Notes under the pieces: generated by a model
The model's database searches: none
The model's input: the letters and a program-made list of their open reading frames with translations, nothing else
Told to the model about the DNA's origin: nothing
Source of the DNA: Chlorops oryzae
Lineage: Eukaryota; Arthropoda; Insecta; Diptera; Chloropidae
DNA: 64,000 nt
Reading direction: 5' to 3'
Assembly: GCA_020466095.1 (NCBI GenBank)
Contig: CM035808.1
Span: 2,559,190-2,623,189, forward strand
Made by a program: the position numbers and the translations under genes
In this document: in pieces, positions 27,201 to 39,200 of the stretch
Layout: each line of letters opens with the position of its first letter
Position numbering within the stretch: position 1 is the first letter of the stretch

Positions 27201-30200
27201 GTGCCTGTGTGATGCTCTCTTTATTAGGCATAGAATTACATGAAATTGTCTGTTGTCCGTCTAAATAATCGGCCTGGCTTGTTTCCTTTCTGTGTGTATC
27301 TATGTATGTATCTGCAAGGTGTATGCGAACAAGTGTGTGCGTGTCTGTTCGATGTGCAAAGATTCTATTAACGATGAATAAAATAAATTTTCAGGCAAAG
27401 GTCTTTACCTGTTATGAATCTTTTCACTCACATACAAATGAATTTTTGTGTTGCTGCAAGACAAAGAGAATCATGTAAGATTGGGATACTTGAAAAGAAG
27501 TTATAAAGTCGTGGTGAATTACGGTCCAGGGGGAAAAATGTTTCGATGTTCAAATGGCAATTATGTACACCCAATTTACATACATACATATATGTGTATA
27601 TATGTATGTATTTATGACCAAAAGGGAAGAACTACTTTGATTTGCTAGGCATTTTTGCATCGAATATAAATTTATTTATTTATCTATCTATTTATCTACT
27701 TGTTTAATGTTAATTAAGGGGTCTTCTCATAAACGAGGAAAGATCGAAAAAACGGAAAATTAACAAAATTTTTCATACAAAACTTCTAAAGCTTCTTCAT
27801 TTAAGATCTTTCGATGCAAATAAATGTTTAAGACCCCTTTAGAATCTATAATGTAGGTATCTTAGATGATTATTTGGGAGAGCACTAGCGGATGGCCATC
27901 TGCTCAAAAATAGAAATTCATTTTTGAATAAATTAATTTTTTTTTAGCTGAACGATAGGAAGTCCAAAGGGCTTGACTAAAAATAGATTCTCTTTTTAGA
28001 AGTTTACTATGGAAGAAATTCAAAATTATTCCTTCTTTTCTAATCCTTACCCAAGTAGCACAAGATATTCTCAAAATGTTCTTATCATATACATACGTAG
28101 CTCTTATAGTGTTCTTAGTAGGCCTATGATGTTCTTAGTGAATTCAAATATTGGAATACTTTAAGAATAACATCTTAAGCTCTTTCTGTGCTCTTATGAT
28201 GATCTAAAAAAATTTCCTTTTTTTTTTAAAGCTCTTCCAGTATTCTCATAGTGTTCTTTAAAAAAAAACTGTTCTATATATATAGCCATAGATTCTGCCG
28301 CTTTTGAATGAGTGCAAAAATTTACGGATTTATTTTTTGGTCATCGACTTGTCATAATGACATAGAAGTGTCATATTTTTTTAAAGTCATAATTTATTTA
28401 ATTTTTATAGCTTAAGCGTTAAGATGAGAAAATTCTTTAATTCTGATCTTTTCGGCCTTCAATAATGTTTTTTAAATGATGTCTTTAGGCTTTGGAAAAA
28501 TACAACTAGTCATGAAGATGATCACAATAATTTCTTTTTATTTCCAATATTTCGGCATATTTTTATTAGCCATCCTCAGGGTTGTACCTTTCCAAAAAAA
28601 AACAGAAAATTCCGTGAACGAGCGACTTGAGAAATTCCATTAAAGATTCTTGGCAAACTACAGTAATAAATGCAATCAATAAAATCGAAAGGAATTATGA
28701 CCTGACATAAGGACACTCGCCATATGGTCGCAACAATGATATGAAGAACAAAAATGATTATGGGACAACTAATTTAAACAGAATTGCCTTTTTTACCTGT
28801 CAAAATATTAATATAAAATAAATGGAATTTCCGCGTTATTTCCGAACTCACAAAAAAAAAAAAAAAAACCGAAAAAAAACCTTTTTCATCTTTTGTTCCC
28901 AAAATGTTTTATTGGCACCACCGACTGACTTGGCTAGGAAGATATTCGAGAAGATTTATTCATTATTTATTTTGATACAAAATTCAGAATGTATCATTTT
29001 ACTACTTTCCCCCATACAATCTACGGCGCATTGAGGGCTTTCGGTTTCATTCTCGTGTCATTCGGTCCTATGTTTACGTTCAGGTTTCAGCTCGTTCGCA
29101 AGAGCCCCCATTTCGTTTGAATTTATTTATGTTGAAAATAATAAAAAATAAATTATTAATGTAGGTGCAAGTCTGTTTATCATTACAATTTTGTGACGAC
29201 AAAGAAAACGCGAATTTATGATGCACCAAACAAAGGGAATATGAGACAAAATGTTCGTGATTTAGGTACCGACATATATACAGTCAAACTTCCATAGCCA
29301 CTGTTATCCAAAGAAATAGTTCGAGTTATTGTGACTTTTAGTTAGGGAAAAAAATTTTATGTAAAATAATCGCTTCAAGCCCAAAATCCAATATTGCGAG
29401 AGCCCGATGCGAGAGTGCGCGACGTCATGAAAATGTTTTGCGTGACGCATTTCAATCTCCAATGAGAGTTTTGCGTCACGCAGATGAAAGCATAATTTCG
29501 CTTCTAGTAATGCAATATTTGAACCGATTACTCATCTAACGAGTACCGAGTACTCATAAAAATTATACGCTATCACTTGAGTTTAAATTTTAATTCAAAA
29601 TTTTCAAAAATTTTCAAAATGAACCAAAGCTCGCGAAATATTTGAAAAGCTCTTTTCCACGGAACAGTGAACAGTTTTTGTTTTATTAGTTTAAACGAGT
29701 ACCCAATCGCGAGTACTCAAAAAATAGCTACAACATTAACCTGTCAAATTGCCTCGCAACGAGAAATATATTTAATTTTTCAAAATTTTCTCGCTACGAG
29801 TTCTCGCAGTGCGATACATTGGAGCTTGAACCATATGATTGAATGTATTGAAATTTGTGTGCGTCTCGTCTCGCGCTCTCGCAATGTTGGATTTTGGGCT
29901 TCAGTTCGATTTATAGAAAATTCGAGTTGTGCAAGTTCGAGTTATGGAAGTTTCACTGTAGATACGTTATGATAAGGGCCAGGCTCAATTACTTCAATTT
30001 AGAAATTTCTTCTTTAAATAGGTCTATTAAAGATTTATTTTGAATTAATTTTTTTTTAATTTTTGCCTCGTTTCGTGAAAGGTATTCTCTGAGAAAATCC
30101 CTTGCATTGAGGTCTTTGAAGTGGTCGACGTGATCTATTAAAGAGAAGGTGACTGTTTTGTATCATGAAATCGAGATCGATGAAACGGAAGATCACTACC

Positions 30201-33200
30201 TGAGTTTTTGAAGATCTACGAGGACTATGTGGGTTATTTTACTTAATACAGTACGAAATGAAGGAGGGCAAAGCGAAGGGGACGCCAAATCACTTCAATT
30301 TTTATGAAGCTATGTTTATTGAGGCCGATTGGAGGGCAGGTATTTCAATTGATTCCCCGGGCGCCGAAATGTCTCGCTACGCCACTGTGGAATATTTTAC
30401 TTCATATTATCCTTTTACAACACAATTACACCACTCTGAATACACTGAGACGACTAAAAAGCTATGAAAGGATCTTCAAGAATTGTCTCTTTCCGATCGT
30501 ATTTAGGCTTTCCACCAAAAAACATCTTCAGTGTACATATGTTACAAAGATTTTTGGTGTGCAAATAAACCAGTTTGGATCTCTTAATTGCTTAACGTCT
30601 AGCATAATCGCTTTTTGTTCTTCCTCTGAATTGTTTTCTTCTTCTGTTTTTTTTTAATAAAATTGTTAATTTCGAGCTGAAAGGACAAGAACATAAAGGA
30701 ATGAATCGAAATCGCTAGCCAAAGGTCTTAAGACGTAAGCAAAATGAGTCTACAATTAGCTTCATATGATGACGATCGGAGTTGGTCTTATTTCGAAGCC
30801 ATTTATCTTCTTCATTTGCAATTCCAGCCATGGCTCTGTTCTCTGTGCAGAATGTTCAGAATGATGACTGGGCACAAACAGCCCATGGCTTGGATCCGTG
30901 ACGCGAAATGGGACGCCGCGGCGGAAGGCTTTGATTTGTGGCAATGCCTTTTCTATGTCCCATAGATCTCGCGGGGCGCTGGGCCTCTTGCCCATCTATT
31001 TGCCAACCGCAAACCACAAAAAAAAAAAAAAAAAAAATCGTCACTTTAAACAACTTAAGCTGCCCCTTTTGTGGCCGCAGCGTTTAGACATCGGACTGCG
31101 ATATGCGATTGTGCTTGTCTTTGCCTGTTACTGAAGTCTGCTATTCCTGTGGGTCTATTTGTGATCACGTACAAGTGCGTATAAAAATAGGTTTTCTGGT
31201 TTTTCTAGCCGCAAGGCGCGCACAATTAGTTGCGTCTTCGTTTTCGCTTCCCCACGCCCCCCAAAAAAAAAAACAAAAAAAAAACAACCAACAACAAGAA
31301 AAATCATGGCTCGTTGACTAAGAACGCATCAAAGCCAAAAGTGCATTTGATTCTATCGACGGAAAGCGATAACAACCGACAGCGGCAGAAAGGGGAGAAT
31401 AATGACAACGACATTGCTGACTGACAATATAAAAGTGGCCGATGCCGATGGCTATGACGATGGCGATAGCGATGATGTTGGCGATGGTGATGCTGGTGAT
31501 GATTTTGCCAATAAACCTTATTTAAGAATCGTGCGCATCTCGCATCGTATGGTTATTTGCCACGTACATACATACATCGTCTGGGTGCACACGATATTTC
31601 CAACTTCGAGATCCGAGGTCTAAATTCTCCGCCTTGTGGTATTACAAAAAAAAAAAAAAAAAAAAAAACATTTGATCATGCGCACAACACAAGTGTGCGT
31701 TCTTGAGTGGCTTTTATAATGGAAATTTATTTAATAAGGCTCTTGTTAAAAATAGAATCGATGGTCGGTGGAAAATTGCTCTCGAAGTGGCAGTTGATGC
31801 TGACGATGATGATCGTTAACCGAATGGAAGCCATACAAGCCCTTGGGATTCTATTTGGATTTTTTTTTTTTTTTTTTGTAGCTTTCTATCCTGGTTTTAT
31901 TAGATAGCAAATGGCTTTATGTTAATCGAAAGAGAGACCATCGAATGTATATGTACTAATGGAGGATATCAGGTTTTGAGCTTCTAATTATGGAAACATT
32001 TTTCTAAATATAGTCAGTGGCAGATGTGTTTTCTTTTTCTTTTGTTTTTTTTTGGTTTGTTTTTCAAGTCAATTCATGTTCTATTTTTGGAATTTAATGA
32101 TAATTTTATGTTGAGAAATTTATTCAAGTCATAAATGGTATGTTTCTAGTTAAGTGGCTATTAAAATTTTTAATGCTTTCAAAGGGATTTCAGACTTAAT
32201 CAGTTTAAGGAGCTTTGCTATTTTAAGCGAATGACTACGTTAATGTTACATCCAGTGAATCAAAGTCTTGTTCCTCGAGATGCTGTGGTATGTTATAAAA
32301 TGTCTATAGAGAGGTTTTTTTTTAGATCGATTATCGGAAAAAGTTCTCTAAAAAGTACAGAGGTCTGGAAAATGAATTCAAAATTGTTTAAAAGTGGGTA
32401 GTACCCCCAAATTAATTTCACTCAAAAATGTCCTTAGACCATTGTTCTTAAATTTCTTAAGCATTTTTTTTTTTATAGACAATGGAATCTCTATCAGGGG
32501 TATCACAGAATCCGATAGCTGTCGGAATCGAAATTAAAACCGATCGAAATTTCATACAGGATTTAAAAATTTTGCTGTTTTTGGTGTTGAATTGGAACTA
32601 TTATTGGTTCTCAATTGCACAGAACCCTATTTTATCCGGATGTCTATGAAGTTTATATGAAAATTCAGTCGATTGAATTCCAATTCCGACAGCTATCGGA
32701 TTCTGTGACACCCCTGTATAATTTTAATGTCAAGGGAAATGCAAAAGAATTGGAGAAAAAGAGTTTTCAACTTGAGAAGAACTTCGATTTAGGGCTTCAG
32801 TGGAAGGGAATGGCCATTTTTTGTTTTGACTTATGGAGGCTGTCTCCATTTTTAAAAGAATTCCTGACAGAAAACGAAAAGAGCTTTTTCAATTGTTTTC
32901 ATTGTGTGATAATTATTGAATTGTTTTCATTAATGAAAATTAGTAAGGAAACACTTTTTTAAGTGAGGGCGGCTCAAAAAATTCTCGGCTGTCAAAGGGG
33001 AGACCTCAAAAACAAAGGTGTAGTGCTGGCGGCCACGATTTCTCGTCTCCAAGATGTCCAAAATTGAAATGGAAAAAAGGATTATAATCGGTTTAGATGT
33101 CATTATGAGCGGACCCTCGAAGATAATTTTGTGATTTTTTTTTTACAAAATGGCAGCCATTGAAAAATTATCCATCGATTTTGGGTGCATTTCTTTGCAG

Positions 33201-36200
33201 TTCAGTGTAAAAAAAAAATAGTAAAAAATTTGTTAAAATTATGATGGAGAGTCTGATCATAATGGTGACAATTCTGCGTCGAATCCACTTTGTTTCATTA
33301 AAATCGGTTCAGTTGAACTGGAGAAATCATGGTTGCCAGTTCAAAAAAAAGAGAGATTATTCGAGATAAATGCGTAAAGTTTGAAGCAACGCAAAAATGA
33401 CTCGTTTTAGCGCAGACCTTCCTCAACAAAGAAGGCTATCAGCCCGATTCTGAATATTCCCGGGAAATTTACTTTTCTCAAGACTAAAATTCTCCTTTTT
33501 CAAATCGATAGGGAAAGGAAAATTATGAGTATGGGTCAAATACCCATCTCCCATCAAATTTCTTCTCCCAAATATTTAAAAAAGGAAGAATTTTACTCTC
33601 GAGAAAAGTAAATTTCCCGGGAATTTCTACCCCGGGAATATTCACAATCGGGCTGTATATCTTCTTAACTATTTTGTATTAAAAAAAAAATCCTTTTATC
33701 GCGATATTCTCAAATATCCACGCTTTAAAAAAATGGGAAACAAATTTTTTGCCGAAGACGACAACCCCCTTAAGGTTAGAGATCATCATCGCCAGATAAA
33801 TGCAATTGGAATTCTCAACGAATGTTGGTTCCTGTCTTGTCTTGACACCTTATTGATAGCCTTACCGAATGATGATGGTCAACAACTATAAGGCCGGTAT
33901 TAGGAAAATACAAAAGAAATATATTTAACCATATGACATTTATTTCTATTTATTATGTCTTCCATTTATTGTTGCTTCATAAATTATTCTGAAGACATTC
34001 ATAAACGCAGAGTGGATGACAAAACTGAAATTATAATATTAAATATTATATAAAATAATACCATTCATCTGCATTGTCTCTTCACTCGCAGAAACCATCT
34101 TACGACTTATGAAGAGAAATTGCACAATAACACTGTGCGACATTTTAGAGGTCATTTTTTTGTAAACAAAAATTTTACGACTGTTTTTTTTGAAAGTGCT
34201 CGGTGAGTATAACAACGCCTCATACTCAGTTTTGTCAAGTCACCTCTACATTTTTTTTAAATAGACTTCAAAAAGTGGGGCCGAGAATTAAATTACTCAC
34301 TTACTTATGGCTATATCTTGTAATCCGTTCAATATTTTAATTTCCTTTCTATCACAATTTATAGCTCTGAACCCATTTTAAATAGTTTTAGAACCAACCG
34401 AACCATTTGCTTTCGATTGAAAACTTCGTGCATACCCAAAGGGTGATTTTATATTTTTTTCTTCCGATTTTTGGTAAAAATTTTCAACTTTGCACCGGAA
34501 AAACGGTTTCAAGTAGTGCTCGGATGCAGTTCGTGTATATGAAGAAGTTGTTTAGTTATAATCTTTCTATATTTGAATCAAAAAATATTGATAAAATGTT
34601 TATTGCCTTGGAGCTATAGGCGATACAAAACTAAAATATGATAAAAAAAACACGTAAAATTTTAGGAATTTTTGCAATTTTCACCTACTAGATAGAGTTT
34701 TTTCGGGTCAATTTGTACTAAAACTATTTAAAATGAGTTCAGAGCTATAAATTGTGATAGAAAGGAAATTAAAATATTGAACGGATTACAAGATATAGCC
34801 ATAAGTAAGTGAGTAACTTAATTCTCGGCCCCACTTTTTGAAGTCTATTTAAAAAAAATGTAGAGGTGACTTGACAAAACTGAGTATGAGGCGTTGTTAT
34901 ACTCACCGAGCACTTTCAAAAACAGTCGTCAAATATTTTTTTACAAAATCGTGCCGCACAGTGTAACAGGCTTCAGGTATAACAATTAAAAATTCTTCTT
35001 AATCTGTCAGAAGAGAAACATGATTAATATGTTATGCGATTGTGATTTGCTCATGAACATATGGGGGCAGATAAAAAAAAAAAATAAAAATCGCTGGGTA
35101 CGGTCAAAGTTGTGAGGATCTCAATATCGTTTTTGCTTTCGCTGCAATTATTGAAAACGGCTGCAGCTGAGGAAAACGCATGTTTTTTTTCTTCTTCCAC
35201 ATAATTATCTTTTTCAAATAAGTATGAAGACGTTTTTGTTTGAGCAAAAATATTCTTTCTTCCATACAGACACATTCGCAATGATTCAATCGACGAATGA
35301 TTCTAAGAATTTTTATTTATTTTCTTTTTTTTTCATATTTTTAATTTTTTGCATTTTTATCGAAATGAAGCGGAAATAATACAGTCGAAAAATATATATT
35401 CTCAGAAAATTTGCGCTTCCATATCTAGAGTGTCTAGAGTATCAGCGTAATCCCCATTTATTTACTCACGCAGTTTTGTTAGCTCTGGACTCGATATTGT
35501 TTGCGAAATTATTTAAGCCCAATCGCTCGAAGATGAAATAACAGCGCATGGAATCGGCTGAGTCACACGAAAACTGCTAATTGAATGCAAATTAGCTAAA
35601 AATCATTCCTCAAAGCCAGAGCTTTTCCCGCGGCAGGTACCTACCTACGAAGTAAATTACAGTTTACTGCTCCAATTGTTCGGAAATGTACCTAAATGCA
35701 GGTCCTTGATGGTAGCCATTTCACCTACCACATGAACCTGAAAGAGTAGATAGGCCTCAGCTCACTTATCCATATTGCTGCGTATGATTGTTTTTGCTGT
35801 TGTCTGCTTTTACCTCGCATTCTGATCATTTGCTCGTGAAGCGTTCGATAGCGCAATGGTTCAAACTATGACGTCGATAGCCGGAAGGTTCGGTTCAATC
35901 CCTGCGGGCGGCGAGAGTTTTCCTAAATTTTTTACTTTTTTTATAAATTAGAGTTTTTTTTTTTTTTTGTTCATAGTTCAGTTATTTTGGAAGACAAAAG
36001 ATTTTCCCCTAAATATTTTAAGGTTTTATTATTATTTTTTTTTAATGGTTCATTTTCAAGTAAAACAATTTTTGGAGTGAAAAAATTCGTTAAATACGTT
36101 TCCCAAAATCTGAGCAACGCTAAACTCAAGTGAGCATTTTGACCAAGAAATTAAATTCGTTCGTTTAGCGTAATGGTTAAGGCGTTCGCCCAGCGATTGG

Positions 36201-39200
36201 TGGTCAGCGGTTCGAGGCTCGGTGGAGGCGAGAAAATTTTAAGAGAAGTAATAATTAGGATTTACAAATAAAAAATAGATAAACAAAAAAATATAATAAT
36301 TATATAAAAATAAATAAACTTAAAAAAAGTCAAAACAAAACAATGAAATTTTTCTTTCTTTCTCAGACGCTGGTGCTAGGCCATTTTCGTGCCCCTTTTC
36401 GCTAGCGAAATGACTGGTTAAAGGTGGCGCATAAAAGGACGACCTGTCCCCGGCAATGAGATCGTAATGTTAAATTCGCCAGCGTCTTGGATAGGAAAGG
36501 GACCGACACCCAGTGACTAGTGAAATCGCTAGTGTTGTGGTGGTTCCGCTGACTACTGGGTACCTACCTACGACGTAAATTACAGTTTACTGCTCCAATT
36601 GTTCGGAAATGTACCTAAATGAGGAACAAATTAGGTACATAAATGTTCTATAAAAAACACTCGTGGAATAAATATTGCCGTCAAAATTTACTAACCGTGT
36701 TATCCAATAATGGACCAACGTCAAAACAGCCAGCAAAAAATGTTTGTACTCTCGAATATAGGTAGGTACATAGGTACATACTTACATTCGCAATTATTGG
36801 AGTTGGGATCTCAACTTATTTAGGTAAATATATGCAAAGTTGAGTCGTCAATATGTCATGGCCGAGTGATTATTCGCCTGACTCGTCAAGAAGAATTTCG
36901 ATTTTATGCACGGCTGACAAAGGCTCATGTCAGTGTCAAAAAATATTGCTAGAAATTTGAATGGGCCGATGATACAAGAAGCAACGTGCGTACCTACCCT
37001 GCAGTAAATGCGGGGCAAATTGACCCCAGCGTCACCACTGTCATTCTATAGACATGGTCAACGAGGAGGTCTACAGTTCCATTTTCTAGAGCATTCATGA
37101 AATGAATTTGCTGCACGAGAATCAGAAGGCTCCATAGCGTAATGGTTATCATGTCCGATCATCAATCCGAAGGTTCGTGTTCGAATCCCAGGGCAGGCGA
37201 GCAAAAGTGGAAAAATTGTAAAATCCGGAGGATTATTCTCATGCATTCTTATGGGTGAGAAGAGAGAAGAAAAGTTTCCATTCTGAATTCTCGTGAATGC
37301 TTTCATAGTTCGTGCGAAAAATTTCATGAATTATATTTTCAATAACTTAATTTTGTTAATTTTTTCTCACAAAAATATATATATTTTAACCTGTTAGGTA
37401 CCTATAACATTTCTTCAAAAAAAAAAAAAAAATTGTTCGGCACCCGCCCGAGCGAGATTCGAACACGGGTCTCCAGGTCGCTAGGCCAGACTCTTCACAC
37501 TGAGCCATCTGAGCCCTGTGCGCGGCGTTTTCTATAATATAGCTAATGAGCTGCCTCTACAGCATCACTAGTTCAATCGTCAACTGGTGTCTGCTCGAAC
37601 ATATGCTCATACAAAGTGTCAATAGGAGAATATATGGGCATGGGTACAGTTGGTCACTAGTACTGGTGACGGAGGCACTAGTGACAGATTGAATCAGTCA
37701 CTAGTGACAATTACTGCATGGGTATACCTACAAAATGTGCATCACAAGTACATTGTATGTATGTATGTATGTATGTGCGTTTGGGTACAATGCAAAAGAA
37801 TGCGATTTTATGGATTTTCTTTAAAAGGATCTCATAGCGCCAGAATGATTTATATCGAGTCACTTGCAATAATAACCTAGCGACTTCTATGTGTTCATGA
37901 AAATCATGCCTCGCGACATTTTTTTTTTTACATTTTTGATCCATAAATATTTGATAACACGATCCAATATATGATATGTAAACAAAAGTTTGGCTTAAGT
38001 TCCTCAAAGTACTTGATAAATATAGGACATTCTTGTATTTGGGTTTGTCAGATCGGCTTCAGGTCAATTTTAAATGGACTTTGAAATGTATGGCCGAGAA
38101 TTAAGTTGCGCACTTACTTTTGCCCATATTTTTTAAACCGTTTCATATTTAATTTTCCCGTTGGAACAAATTTTTAACCTTGGATATAGAAGAAAAGAAT
38201 TGTGATCATGAAAAGAATAAAACTCTATCCAGGGCCAGAAATCTCAAAAATTTCAAAAATGTAACAATTTTTTTTTATCACCTCCTTTTGCCATTTCTGG
38301 CTGAAATCTCCCAAACCAGTGAAAATTTTTTGAAAATTTTTTTTTTAATTAAAGAAAAAACAAAACACATCCTTGAAGCACACTGACTTTGTACATCCGA
38401 GTACCGATTTAGCACTTTCTGGCCACAATGCTGGATGACAGAATATAATGATCATGTGGCTGAAAAAAAAACCATTGTTGATGATTGTTGACACCTAAAA
38501 CTATCTTTTTTTTTTTTTTGTTTCCCAAAAGGTAAAAATGTTCGATGGTTTTTGGATTAAAGGCCGGAGTTTGACAGATTATGCCTGCTTGAACCGGTAC
38601 CGATACCTTTCGGGTCGTAGTCTTCAACTCAGTTTAAGAACTTTGAAAGCTTAATATATTAAGTATCAACTTGAATATGATCCATAAAAGCAGATATACA
38701 ATATATACAGAGAAGAGGCAAATAGGCCGTTTACATATGCCGTTTTATTCGCGTTTTAGTAACTTTGCCCGTTTTAGCACTAAAACAACTTAGATTTTTC
38801 CCGTTTTATCGTACAAAACTAAAACGAGAAACTTTCCTGTTTTAATTTAAAACAAGTAGCTAAACAAGATAAATCCTGTTTATAACTGATAAAAATATCG
38901 AAATTTTAGTGTCATCACTATAAAAATGCAAAACATATGGTCATTGAAAATTCTAATTTAAAAATTGTGAGGTTGTTTCCCCAACCAATGTAGAAAACGA
39001 TCGCAATTTCAATAATTGCTTCTATTCTAAATTACAATATTCACTCATATTTCACGTGTTGAGCAAACAAAAGATAACCACAAAATGACAAAACGACATG
39101 CGCATATGTAAACACCCCGTTTTGGCTTAGTCGTTTTAGCTTAAACAAGGAGCGCTAAAACGTATATGTAAATGCCCTATAAATTTTGAAATATATTCTT

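Larger units (their letters stand above)
35636..36621. mobile_element. Segment bounded by 63-bp direct repeats (TRIM-like candidate)
   Basis: 35636-35698 and 36559-36621 are direct repeats differing at one base (start GGTACCTACCTACGA, end GTACCTAAATG). Between them lie two same-strand tRNA-like sequences (35841, 36157) and a small inverted pair (CAGACGCTGG at 36365, CCAGCGTCTT near 36480). No coding sequence. Confidence 0.45.

Noticed and set aside
30744..31140. GC-richer patch with overlapping frames on both strands
   Set aside because: No conserved motif, no consistent frame and no splice-site support; interrupted by an A18 run.
37439..37519. Possible genuine minus-strand tRNA gene
   Set aside because: A- and B-box motifs are present but the acceptor ends do not pair and the anticodon arm is not formed; it is part of a repeat.
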